A stretch of 64,000 bases of DNA from Gymnorhina tibicen (Eukaryota > Chordata > Aves > Passeriformes > Artamidae): contig VXAZ01008283.1 of assembly GCA_013399875.1 (NCBI GenBank), forward strand, positions 806,001 through 870,000, in the 5' to 3' direction. The stretch's first letter is position 1; every line of letters starts with the position of its first letter. Position numbers and translations under genes: made by a program. Positions 25,676-37,858 of this stretch are shown here, piece by piece. The notes beneath the pieces are model-generated. The model saw only the letters and a program-made list of their open reading frames with translations, was not told the origin of the DNA and searched no databases.

Positions 25676-27379
25676 ATGAAGAGCATTTCTTTCAGGATTG
25701 CTCTGTCCAGCACCAAAACAGTGATTTAATATTAAATTTTCACTGGAATGAGAGAGATATAGCTGCTTGCCTGTGGAAGCACAGCAGCATACAAGCAGAA
25801 ACCAAAAAATTAGAAAAACTCCAGCAAAATGAAATAAAAGCTGGTATTTAAATTTTCACTGATGATTATCTAATTTTGTTTGGCCTGTAAGTTTTTACAG
25901 ACCAAATAGAGATTTCTAGTCTGCTCCACATTCTCTGCAATCAAAAGTTTCCAGGAAGCCCATATCTGGTCTTTTACAGTTAACTCATCATAATGGTGTG
26001 GAAAAAGGTTATATTTTCTTCTTAAGGAACAGTCTGTGAAAGGAAATCAGATGAACCTAGACATTTTTCAGTAACAGACACACATAGAGTTGTAGCTTCT
26101 TAATTTACATTTAGTTTTTGTTAGTATAACAGGCTTTTTGTATTTACATATTGTAAGGCACAGCTACTGTGGCCCAGTAAATACTATTTTTCCAGTATTG
26201 TTAAAAGACTGACCTGACTTTGTATTAACTCACTGCTTTAGGCATGGTGTGGCCTTATCTCAGCAGGAACTGATTTTATGTTGTTTTCTCCATAACTGTT
26301 GTCTAAAGGTGAGGTGACTGTTGAGCACTTTCTCTTGGTTTAGCTCTCTGTGTATGGTAGAGATCTAAAAAGTCTTTATGGGCACATAGGAACAAACATT
26401 AGGCCTTTAGGGCTGGAGGAGGTTATTGCATAACTTTAACAATGTACTGATGGTTGATATGGAAATTTTAGATGGGAAGCAGTGAATAAAGAATAAGATG
26501 ACTGTGTTATGAAAATCTAAAAGTAACCTTAAATCTACTTGGGGTTTGGAGTAGTGGAACTAAAAATAATTTTTTCATGCCAACTTATATTATAGATTAG
26601 CTAGTAAAAAACTAAGCATACTGGTGACTTTTAATACCTAGCCTTCCCCTCCTCTCATGCAAATTCTTCCTGAGGAAGACTGAAGTCATAGCCTTTGGAT
26701 GTGGAGGAATATCGGGAGGGTGAGTATAGTGCTAGAGAAAATACTAGGAAATATAAGCGTATCATTTCACGCTGTATTACTAGTGAAACTCTTCTGCAGT
26801 TTGATGATTTGAACTATGAGTATTGGGATTGTTAGTAGTTGGGCGAATAAATATTTGTATTATTTTGATTATACTAATAAGGCTTCCATTAGCTTGAAGA
26901 TAACTCTTAGATTATCATATGCAGTGTTCTTCTACCAGAATTTTGCGAGAAATATATTCCAATGCAGTAGCCCTGATTCAACAAAAATACTCTGTCAGTT
27001 TTTTGATAGTTCTGGACTTCCTGATTTCTGATAAAGTTTGGATTTATCTAGGTGTCTCTTAGTGTAGAAATTCAAATTATTGATTCTATAGACAGAAGGA
27101 TATTAAAAGAACCTGGAGGGTAAAATATCTTTCAGGGCAAGAGAACCCACTTTCAACTTTCACTGTCAATAAGATGGAAGATGAAAAATTGGTTTTAGGC
27201 AAACATTGCCAAATTTCTGTGATGTGGTTGGTTGAAGATACCATTATGATATGAGATACATAAGCACACACTTTTTCAGGAAGGTGAATTTCATTGTAGC
27301 TCCTTTGAAAACAAAATCTCCTGACTAGTTTTCTCCAATTGCCAGGGAACAAAAGCGCTGATGAGGACACCCAGTGGAG

Positions 27380-27928
27380 GACACGCACAGGAGCAGTCTG
27401 TTCCAGAAGGACTGCTCTCCATAGAAGGGGCCCATGCTGGGGCAGATTGTAAAGAACTGCAGCCTCTGGGAAGGACTCACGCTGGAGAGCTTTACTGAGG
27501 ACTCCCATGGGAGGGACCCACTTCCACTTAGGAGGAAGGAGCAGCAGAGACAATGTGTGATGAACTGACTGCACGTTCCTATCTCAGTCCCTGTGAGCTG
27601 CTGGAGGGGGCTGGACAGAGAAAATTGATAGTAAAGTTGAGCCTGGGAATATGGGAGTGGTGGTGGGGAGGGTGTTTTTAAGATTTTTTAAATTTCTCAT
27701 TATCCTAGTCTGATTTGATTGGTAATAAATGAAATAATTTTGCCCTGAGACTGTTTAGCCTGTGACAGTAACTGCTTTGAACAGATCTTTCCCTTTCATC
27801 CCAACACACAAGCCTTTTGTTCTATTTTCTCTCACCGTCCAGGTAAGGAAAGAAATGATAAAGCAGCTGTTGGGGTTACAGCAGCTTTGTTGGGCACTTG
27901 TTATCCAGCCAGGGGCAACCTACCACAG
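27380..27928 (+). mobile_element. Avian ERV LTR, 5'-truncated
   Basis: Plus-strand LTR related to the fuller copy at 57010-58130. It has the repeated CCATGGGAGGGACCCAC-like modules, AGGAGGAAGGAGCAGCAGAG, GTGTGATGAACTGACTGCAC and the U5-like TTTCTCATTATCCTAGTCTG with GGTAATAAATGAAATAATTT (a polyadenylation-signal region). It ends in ATCCAGCCAGGGGCAACCTACCACA-like text near 27928. The 5' half found in the 57-kb copy is missing. No internal retroviral genes lie next to it. The 162-codon minus-strand frame across it is a by-product of LTR composition. Confidence 0.85.
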
Positions 27929-28057
27929 CTATGCATTTGCTGTTTATGTCCCAATAGCACTGGATAAGAACTTGAAGGTTAGGGAGGCTGTTATTTTACT
28001 CAGGTTCCTCTTAATCTGTGTGGAGGCAGGTGCAAATGGGAGCTAACCAGTTCTTAA

Positions 28058-28109
28058 CTCAATTTCTGCTTCACTGAATCTTAGCTCAAATTCAGCTTCA
28101 CTGAATCTT
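28058..28109. repeat. Short tandem duplication, 27-bp period
   Basis: Two 25-bp units (28058-28082 and 28085-28109) share GCTTCACTGAATCTT and differ at a few bases in their first half. This is a small local duplication just after the 27.4-kb LTR. Confidence 0.85.
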
Positions 28110-29918
28110 CCAAACCTTTTTAGTCTCTGAAAGATGTCTGCCTTGAATGATACGTAATTGTCCAGAGAGAACATCTATGTTTAGAGGATCACCGTCCCCT
28201 CCTGTGACCCGAATTCTCTTGGTTTTCAAGACATAATAGAGCCAAAGCCTGGAAGCTCCCAGCGATGTCTATTCTGTGATAGATTAGTGAGTTACTGGGT
28301 GACATGTCTATTAGAAGGTGACTGGCTATGTCTCTTTAGGGGATGAGCACCTGTTTAACCTGATTTTTATTTTCTGTAAAAACACTGGCATTACAGGAGG
28401 CCTAGTAGACACTCCTATCTCTAAGAACAATCTAGAGTGGTCTCATCAGACTCAAAGAGGTATGTTCCAGGCAAACTGGATGCATCCAGCTTCTGCAGCA
28501 GACAAGCAACAGGGAAAACAGTGAAGAGAAAATGAGGCTGGCAAGGAACCAGACCCCGACACTGACCTTGGCACAGACATAGATAGCTCTTTTGACTTAC
28601 ACTGTAAAGATCTTCAGCTGTGATCAGATAACAGATATGTTGATTGTAAACAGAAACCATTAGAGAATGACAAAACTGCTTTCAAGGAAAAGGTTCAAAA
28701 GTCATTTAGAATAAAATGAGAGCACATTATTTTAAGGAAAAGGCCATGTAGTTGCATCACATTTTCCCACATCAAAGAGACACAGTCATAAGTTCCTGAG
28801 ATCTGGGCTAAGGTTTCCAAGATGAAATTGAAAATACTGTCAGTTTTCCTCCCATATAGAGGAACAAACTGCTCCCCTGTTGTACTGAGATCAGAACTGT
28901 ACAAAAAGGTATTTGGTAAAATCTCTGCAATCTCTGGCTAAAATAATTACTGTCTTCAAAGGATACTAAGCTTTAAAACTACTGACTATCCTTCTGATGT
29001 CTTATCAGCATAAGAAAGATAAAGGAAGAATTTGGTTGGCTCAGAACAATTTTCTTCATCTCTGGTGCTACCCATTTCTGGGCCATGTTATGAGAAAGCC
29101 ACCAGATCACGGTACAGGGAAGGAGGTGATTTTGCATTTTGCAAAAAAACCCCTCCTTTAGAAAAGGGGAGCTTTTCTTACTACAGACCTCCTTCACCTC
29201 TGCCCCACTGAACTAATTTAGTCCATGGACAGCAGACCTCCTCGCTAACAAGAGTGAGCTTTGCACTGGCAAAAGCATTCAAGTCAAAAACTGAGTTATA
29301 AAAGAAAAGAACTTGAGTTCAGGCACTAAAGAAAGAGTTCAACTGCTGCTAGAAGCCGTGCTGCAGAGAAATCCACGTGAAAGTTTTAATTTATGTGGAA
29401 ATAAATTTGGAGATTTTATTTTTGAAAAAACTGAATTTTATACAAGATATAAGAGAGGTTATAAAGAATTTATTCAATATCACTTTCTAGGGGACCTGTG
29501 AAATATTCTTGTTTACCTTTTGATTTGAATTGCAATGGCATACTGGTTATAGATACACTTTTATGAACATTTTAATGGAATAGTCAATCTATAATTTTTT
29601 GTTCTTAATTAGTTACAGTTTATCATGTCCTTGTGTGATTTGGTAAATAGAAATGAACATAAGTGTGTTAGAACTTTGTTAAATCAAAAACTTTGCTTAC
29701 TTCTTGGTTACTTGTTACCAAGTTTCTTGAACAAGGCCTAAGGAAGCAATGCTCACCTACATTATCAAGTCAGAGTGAAGGAGGAAATGAATTCTTTTAC
29801 TATTTTCAGCTTTTTGGGGAAAAATCACAAGTAGATGCAATTGGTAGGAAGAAAAGAGCTTCAATCCATATAGCAGAAGGATCAAAAACCTGGCTGTTTG
29901 GTATTTTCTTTACTTTTT

Positions 29919-29922
29919 AAAA

Positions 29923-29969
<47 letters not shown>

Positions 29970-29971
29970 AA
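29919..29971. repeat. (AAAT)n microsatellite
   Basis: About 13 uninterrupted AAAT/TAAA units. A short (AC)n run follows at about 29991-30002. Likely polymorphic in length. Confidence 0.97.
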
Positions 29972-31823
29972 TTACCTCTGGAAATACTGGACACACACAC
30001 ACAGGGGAAAAATTGCATCATCTTTCATCATTGAAGAGGTAATTTGTTGACCTCAGGTCAAGGGCTGGATAAAGTTTTAAGTTCTGCATTGCAGCTAGTT
30101 ACTTTAAATCCAGCCTACAGATACAGGTATCTTCTCAGAACAGCATCTTTTTATCTTTTTTTTATATAGCCATAAACAGTGATTCAAAAAATATATGCCT
30201 ATTTCCATTAGTACTTTTAAAGCCAAATAAAACACATATTTTGAATGTATTGATACCTGCATTAGAATGTTTCGTGTTGTATCTTTTGACTGGTATAGAA
30301 GTAAATAGCAGATTTGCAGACCAATATTTCTTTTCATTCATTCTGAAAACTGTGAGAAGAGGGAATATAGAATAATAATGCAGAGCAACCTGTGTTCTAA
30401 ATATAGCACTTTTTTCAACTTATATGTTTGCAATTTATAACTGATTTTGGATAAAAGGGGATAAAGTCAATGATCTGTTAGATTCTGTGATGCCAGTAAA
30501 CTGCCTGCCAATTCCCAGTCCCTGAATGTGTTATGGCAGCACAGTGTCCCCAGATGCTGGCTGGAAAGCCAAACTACAATTACTTACCAAGCAGAGAAAC
30601 TACTGAGATACAGTGCAGCATTCTCTTTGATTTTTGTAGCAAATTATTAAAGACCATAATAGAAGCAGAGACCTGTTAATAGCTAAGCTATCCAAGGACT
30701 TCAGGTAATTCTTCCTGTCTTTCCTTCTGGAAGATGTCTTTCACAATTATTTTGATTTTGTAACACCACTTATAAAACAGAATTCCTTCTAAAACAGTAT
30801 TGCAGCAATCAGTTGTATTGTTCCAGTAAAATCAGGCTTTCCTAAAGGTATTAGCAACTGTAAAGCCTGTAATCAAGAAGTCTGCTCTTCACACACATGG
30901 ATTATATACTGTCTTCGCTTTTACAGGCAACAGAAGACCTGGTATTGGTATTGAGCTAATTAGGTACCCAGGGGCTCCGGATACTGACTGAATAATGTCT
31001 CAGTATCTAGGGTCTCTTTCTCATCTGGAAACAATTGAAAATCATTGCTGGATTTTCTTTGAATTTCCTAATGGTTTAAATAAGTCTGTGTTATTGTACT
31101 ACACTTTTAGTTAAGCTGATATATTTTCAAATGTTTGTACAGTATTTTCTTTTCTGTGAAAATATTCTGTAGTGACTCTCAATTTGAAAATGATATTCAC
31201 AGCAGGGTCACAGTATTGCAGTAAGGTCAGATGGGATAATGAAGTGAGTATGTACTCTTGGAAAGATCTGGTGGTGCTGTGGATTTTGGCAGGTAAAGGC
31301 AAAGCAATATTATGTGGAACTCAGAGTAATTTACTTACTAGCACATAATCCATCTGAATAGCTCATTTAAGAGCCTGCAGAGTGCTTAGACACATTTGCT
31401 AAACATACCTTGATGCTTAAGACTTTTCTTCCTCTTACCTGTGATTGAGTGCATTGGCCTCAAGAAATAATTTATGGCTTTTTTCTCTAATCTAATTAAA
31501 TGAAGGGAGGATTCCTGTTGTTCTTTTATTATTAAATTGAAATATACATCTTTGCTTTCCAGATGGTTTTGTGTTTTGGCACTCACAAGATATCAGTATC
31601 TCAGAAGACTTCTTATGGGATATACTCTTGACCTGTTAATTCTTTGTATCTTCACTTCCCACCTGCCCCTCACCAGGAGACTCCCATGGTTCTTGTCCTG
31701 CCAAGCTGCTCCCTTTCCTCTTGCTGCAGAATGCAGGGAGGGAAAGGGGTATGAGACACATGCCTTCCACCTGATTTGTTCATAACTTTCTTTTCAATGA
31801 AGAAACAAGCCCCTTTTTTACAG

Positions 31824-32027
31824 TGCTGGTTTTGACTGGGATAGAGTTAATCACACCGTTATGTGTGATGGCGCCCTGCTCTCCTAGGGATGGCTGAACA
31901 CTGGCCTGCCCACGGGAAGTGCTGAATGAATCTCGTTTTTCTTTTACCTGTGTGCATGACCTCTGCTTTGCCTATTAAACCATGAATTCTCTCACTTTTA
32001 CTCTTCTGATTCTCTCACACATCCCAG
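31824..32027 (+). mobile_element. Avian ERV LTR with internal deletion
   Basis: It begins with TGCTGGTTTTGACTGGGATA, the start of a common avian ERV LTR. At about 31851 it jumps directly to the distal part: GTGTGATGGCGCCCTGCTCT, GGATGGCTGAACACTGGCCT, CCCACGGGAAGTGCTGAATG, TATTAAACCATGAATTCTCT and TTTTACTCTTCTGATTCTCT. Only about 27 bases of the original 5' end remain, so most of U3 is gone. The right end is truncated near ACATCCCAG. It has no coding capacity. Confidence 0.88.
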
Positions 32028-35000
32028 TTTTCTGGCTAAGCAAATGTGTATTCAGTGCTGAAAACGGATTAGAATACAGCTTTGAAGGCAGAAAGTGGTG
32101 TGACATCACTGTGACTGGATTTTGGCAGTAGAGCACTTGGTGCATCTTTGTCAATTTTGTGTGTTACTTCACAGTAAGTGACATTTTCTTCAGCTTGTCT
32201 CTGGTTAAAATCCACAGATGCTTCCAAAGGAAGTTTTCCAAAGAGGAGTGCTCTGGTATGAGTTATGTACTTCGTAAGAAACATTCCTGTGCAGAGGGAA
32301 CAGCTGATCACATGGCAGAACATTTAAGTGTGCAATTATAGACACATATGCTGTATTTTCAAACACCTGGACAAGTCTATCCTGTTGTTTTATCCTAAGG
32401 GCTGATGAAGAAAATGAGCCATCCAAGCCTGAACCTTGGGTGGAAATTATTTGGTGAAATTTTGTCTTCCTGAATGGATGTAGAAAGCTAGCAAAGCACT
32501 GGTATGGTCTGGGTATTGCAACTTTGGAGGGCAGAATTTGACCTTTAACATGCATGTTTGTACTCCTCTGTCATAAAACCTCCCATAAATCCAGATGGGA
32601 AGCTGTTGTTTTTGGAGAGTATGGTGCGTGTCTGTACATATATTTGTTTGCTTCTTCTTAAGAAAGGAGCATTTTGCAATCCAATAAAGCTGTTAAGAGT
32701 AAACTCTGATCCTTGCAGGTTTCCTTTCTAGGGGACCCCAGGGAAATAGTCACAATTGCTTATTTTTACTTATTATTACTAAACACACCTTTTACATTAA
32801 AATCTACTGCCTGGTAGAGATTGTGATGTCTCTTTGTATTCTTTCAAGAATCTCAGAAACATTCCAATTCCATGTCAATCTACTAAAATACTGTTAATAA
32901 AGAATAAAAACAAGGTAATTTCTGTGATTCTTTTATTTTTTTCTCATTTCAATTTTCAAAGAGTCAAGTGACAGCATAAAGAACAGGACTAAGATTCAAA
33001 AGAATTTGATTTTTAAAATATGGGTTTTTTTGTGTAGGGTTTTTTCACTTTTTATGTCAGAGTAAGACTCATTCTGTCTTCAAATGAGAAGTCTATTTGC
33101 TTAAGTTAAGGATATGCAGAAATATACTGAGGATTTAGGAAGTTATTGTAGGACCCTATTATGTTCAGCATTCTTGAATTGGTTATTGTGAATGATATAA
33201 AGTCTCTTTCCCTGTTCACACCATAATCACTGACAAGAAAGAGGATCAGTCTCTCCTGTCCTGTCTCTGCAAATGAATTAAAATTAAAATATTCCAAAAG
33301 CTAAATATTGCAGATCCTGGGAAAAAAACACTGGCTTTTACACAGTGCCTGCATTCTCTGTTATATTGTCTGTCTGGGAGCAAAAATGGTAAGTAAATCT
33401 AGTGTTAGCTCTATCACATCTCTGGAATCCCTGAGTGTTTTGGATATTTTCTACATCATTTCATCTAGCAGACAAATAAGTTAGTACACAATCAAAAATT
33501 AAACCATATATTTTCACATGAAAAAATACCCCAAGTATTTCTGCAACAAAGAATTTTGAACTTTCCTTTTTAGAACGTTCTGAGCAGCTAAAGTAGGAAT
33601 GATAGTTTATAGTCTAGGCTTTGACAGTAGAATATTTCATATTTAATTTCCTGAAACATGCATTCCCGCTCTTGGTTGCATCAAATGACAACAAAATGAA
33701 GTACAAAGGCCTTGGATAAAATATACTGCTCCCCTAGTCCTGGAGTGGTCTCAGAAGGCTCCAGGTGAGTGCCAAAATCTGCCATGATATCAGCAATAGC
33801 ACTATTAATTTATTCCATATTGCTCCCTTTAATGATCTTTCAGCACTACCAAACTGATTTCCTTTCTACAGCTACTGTTCTTCCCTATCTAATCTTCATT
33901 CTTTCTCCCAGCTTGAATTAAATAAGAGAGGTGAGAGATTTATTTTGGTAGTTCACTGTTATAAAGGAGATAGCTCTGTAGCATTGTATAATATAAAAAT
34001 CTTCATTACACAGATGTATTTGAGCACATTCTTCTCCAAAGAAAGCCATATAGTTGAATTAAGTCTTAGTATATTCAACACATAAAGTATCACTTTGATT
34101 GTGATACAGCTCAGTACGCTCTGCTGGATGGCAACAGGGAGGGAAAGGTTGCCAGCACTTTCAAAAAGATAGCAGACTAGAAGCTTGTTTCCTGTAGTCA
34201 TCCTGACACACTGTAATAAAACTCAGCAGCCACAGTTCTGATTTATATTTGAGTGACCACACAGTTCTACAAAGACATTTCAATACATGCTTGACTGGAC
34301 ACTGAATTCACATTGCGAATGCTTGTGTATTGTGGCCTACGGAGATTTTGACTCAGAGGTGCCAGCAGCTCACTTCTAGACCATTAAAGCTGCTGGATCT
34401 TTTCTGATGCCATCTTCAAAGAAAGATAAAGTGCTTTTGGAAGGCTGTAGGGAGTAATTGCTTTTTGACATATTGGATGGATTGAGACAGCTAGGGAGTT
34501 GCATTTCTCTGGGGATAATTTTATGGTTTCATTGCGTGTATACATCCAAACTAATTAATATTCTAAATCTGTACAATCAATAACGAAAGTGTGTGCATTT
34601 TGTTCACTGTAATGAATTAGTGATTAGTCCGAATCACTAATAGCTTTGAACTTACTTGCACCCATCAGAGCAGAGATATACAAAAGGATGGGAGAATTCT
34701 GGGAAGCAGGAGGCAAGAAGTGGCGTAAAAAAAGTTGTGATTTGCCCCAGATGCGTGGATGGGTGTGAGGAGTGGCATTTCACTGATAGCAGAAGTGGGA
34801 AATAGCTTATCCTTTTTCGTACTGAGCAAAGGAGGCGGAAGCACATGCTGCCCTCTCCCTTCTGAAACAGAGTCCCAATTCCCCATCTCGGTCTACAGAA
34901 AGCATTGTACCTGTGCTCTGCCCCGGGTCCTCCTAGTGGGATAGTGTGGTCATATCATATTTCCTTCCTTGAAACTTACTTCAAAAATCCCATAACATCC

Positions 35001-37386
35001 TTTAACTGGTTTTAATTGCGGTAAAAAAAAAAAACTTCCTGAGCGCTTGTTTCTATTGTTAAAATTATTTGTGTTACCAGTGCCCAGAAGCTCATTCAAG
35101 GGGCTACGTGGGTAAAGGATGTAAGGTTAGAATGACAGATCTTTTTCCAAATAGCTTTCAATTGAAATGCACTAGCAGATTCAGCTGATGTGGATAGACC
35201 AGTGTGGGATGAAACAACCTGGTGATTGAGAAAAATGATGAAACATCTTCATGCATGGCTTTCCACATGTGAGGAGAAACATGTAAAATCCCAGCAGTGC
35301 CTGTTCCAAAATGTAATCAAACTGTCAGATGGAGGGCTGACAATGCTGTTATTTCAAGCCAGAGTTTATAGAGTGAGTGTACAGCAAGAAAGACACTGAC
35401 AGTTAATGCTATCAGCTTGTATTTGACATGAAGAAGGCACAAGTAATAGCAGGACTTAAAGGGAGAGATGAATTTATTAATCATCTTCGGAGCAGTATTG
35501 CTCTACATACTGTTAGGAGATTATGGGCTGTATGACAAGGTGGGTTTTTGTGTAGAATAGACAGATCCTAGAGATAAAATAATGCATGAGATTTATAATC
35601 TGAAAGCTTGAATTGTCACTGAAGCTTGAGTAAAAGACTGTTGACCAGAAAGACAAGCGGAAGGGCAACCTTGTGGAACAGATCTGAAAAATTTAGGTAG
35701 CAAAACTGAAGGAGGAAAAAATAACACATCTGATCTCAGAATTTCTGTCATAAATATTTCCTAATTTAGGAGTAGGAATGGAGGAAATAATGTCAAAGGT
35801 GAGCCACATTTAAAAATAGCAAAAGAAATATTGTAATAGGAAAGATAACAGAAAGAGTCAAGGGGGAGACAAAGCACAAAGGGAATCAACAGGTGCATCA
35901 GTAAAAGAGAGGAGTAGAGAAGGGAAGAGAAGAGGGGTAAAAAGGAGGGGAAAGCAGGAGATCAGGAAACATAATGTGGCAAGGCATGAAGTGGGGGGTG
36001 ATGTTACAGGAGGAGAGTTAATGTCATCATCAAAAAAAATGGTGCTTGGAGAAGACCGAGGGAACAACAATTTGTAGTGAATAATAGAGCTCCAGGCTCA
36101 ATGATGTGATTAGAAAGACAAATGGAGTTACAGGCTGAGATTATTTATGGACTGATTTCAGTAAGGATGGTACCCAAAGAAGGTTTTATTTTCTACCCCA
36201 AGGATGATTTTAAATTGTTTTAAATTCAAACCAGCTTTAAGCATAAAATACATAGATATCTTTATCAGGAACTCAGTTTCTCAAATAGACTTTAGTCATA
36301 CTCTCCACTCTTCGTACTACTTCTGATCTCTCACTGCTTTTTGCAAATTTAGATTTAGCAAAATGAATGAAGATGGTACTTATTCAGGCCAGGCAATTCA
36401 GTGATCCCACCTAGGCTTGGGTCTTATTTGAACTTCAGATATTAGCATTCCCAGAATAAACATTTCTGTAGATGAGTATACACAATTAAGCAAAGTCCAG
36501 CAAATCTGGGGGCTAAAGAGAACAGTATCTAAATAGCTTATCTGCCCAGAGAATGTGGCAGGCCCAGACGGAAGGAAAGTAGAGAGATGAGACACATGAC
36601 TAAGACTGGACCCCATTCAAGGTTTTTGTTGTACTTGCAATTCTATCCATGTGATTGTGATACACAATTTTTCACCAGTGTGACTATTTTACATGTGATC
36701 CCAGATTGTTGTGCATGACTCATTATTATAAAAAGGTGTGAAGTAGGATTTTGAAAGTTACTGACACATACATTTTGATAATTTTAATTATTTAAGCAGA
36801 GGAAGAAAAGGATCATTGTCATTGAACTGCACAAGCTAAGAAAGTAGTGCAGTGTTATTAAACTTTATAGCTTATAATGTAAGCTTATAATTGTGCAGAG
36901 CAGGAAGATTTTCCCTTCTATTATTCTGAATATTAAGTACTGGCTGCTGCCCAAGAAAAGGTAATAAGCAAGATGGGACAGTGAATTTATCTGATATGTC
37001 AAATTCAGGTCTCCTTTGAAGGAGGGAGCCCTAATCCCTGTCTCACAACTCCCATAAATACAAGGAGCCATATATTTAAGCACTGAGCTGTTATTTTTCT
37101 CTCCTTGAGTATACAGCATGGCATCCTTTTGACATTTTGTCTAAATACTTAAATCAAAATGGTTGTCATTACATATCTGGTACTCCCTGCAGCACAGGGG
37201 GAGGCATGTTTTTTTCTGATGTGATAAAACTGTTAAAGAATCCCTTTTTAATTTAAGTGTATTTAGCCATATGGTATAACAAAGATTTCAAAACAAAATG
37301 CCTTGAGCTTTTAACCAAGTGAATATAAAACAAGGTGCTCAGTAAACAAACAGATCAGGTGTGTATCTATACCTGTGTACATACAT
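32028..37386. other. Unique non-coding stretch, no gene seen
   Basis: No recognised transposon or exon. It includes a 12-base A-run near 35024 and a purine-rich tract at 35903-35965. Open frames are 116 codons at most (32205-32555 minus) and unrecognised. Confidence 0.5.
35903..35965. repeat. Purine-rich (GA-rich) tract
   Basis: Nearly pure A/G on the plus strand, including AGAGGAGTAGAGAAGGGAAG and AAAAGGAGGGGAAAGCAGGAG-like text. Low complexity, possibly triplex-prone. The reverse frame gives a spurious Ser/Pro/Leu-rich peptide. Confidence 0.75.
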
Positions 37387-37815
37387 GAGGAGCAGCTGAG
37401 GGAGCTGGGGTTCTTTAACCTGGAGAAGGCTCAGGAAAGACCTAATCTCTCTTTACCACTGCCTGAAAGGAGATTGTAGCTATATGGGGATCTGCCTTTT
37501 CTTCACACAACCAGCAACAGGACAGGAGGAAATGGCCTCAGGCTGTACCATGGGATGTTCAGGTTGGACATCAGGAAGAATTTCTTCACTGAATGCGTGG
37601 TTACACATTGGAACAGGCTCTCTGGGGAGGTGGTGGACTCACCATCCCTGTAAGTGTTCCAGAAATGACTAGATGTGGCGCTTAGTGCTCTGGTTTAATT
37701 ACAAGGTGGTGTTTTTGCCCAAGCAAAAAATTGCCTTTTAATTGACCTAAACATCATTTTTGTCTTGATGATCTTGGAGGTTTTTAGCAGCCTTGATAGT
37801 TCTATGATTCTTGTG
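37387..37815 (+). mobile_element. CR1 LINE 3' fragment
   Basis: Plus strand. GAGGAGCAGCTGAGGGAGCT starts the ORF2 C-terminal 'RLRELG' region. CAACAGGACAGGAGGAAATG (the 'DRTRGN' block), GGACATCAGGAAGAATTTCT ('DIRKNFF'), ACATTGGAACAGGCTCTCTG ('HWNRL') and GATGTGGCGCTTAGTGCTCT follow. The 3' UTR carries TTGATGATCTTGGAGGTTTT and ends with GATAGTTCTATGATTCTTG. Frameshifts and stops are present. A patch around 37705-37765 departs from what I recall of the 3' UTR. Confidence 0.95.
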
Positions 37816-37820
37816 TATGC

Positions 37821-37858
37821 GTATATCTATATCTATATCTTTCTATCTATCTATCTCT
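37821..37858. repeat. (ATCT)n / (ATATCT)n microsatellite
   Basis: Runs of TATATC then CTAT units just 3' of the CR1 tail. It may have grown from the CR1 terminal (ATTCT)-like repeat. Confidence 0.85.

Larger units (their letters stand above)
24526..27379. other. Non-coding stretch with one old repeat
   Basis: Mostly unique AT-rich DNA. It contains an imperfect ATT-rich simple repeat (24835-24886) and a probable ancient repeat (25430-25675), listed separately. No exon is supported. Confidence 0.5.
27929..31823. other. Non-coding stretch with simple repeats
   Basis: No exon or transposon recognised. It includes a 27-bp-period short duplication at 28058-28109 and an (AAAT)n microsatellite at 29919-29971. 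Open frames are under 100 codons and unrecognised. Confidence 0.5.

Noticed and set aside
27086..27574. 162-codon open frame, minus strand
   Set aside because: It overlaps a truncated LTR read in antisense and shows no domain.
35858..36070. 70-codon minus-strand frame rich in Ser, Pro and Leu
   Set aside because: It comes from a purine-rich low-complexity tract.
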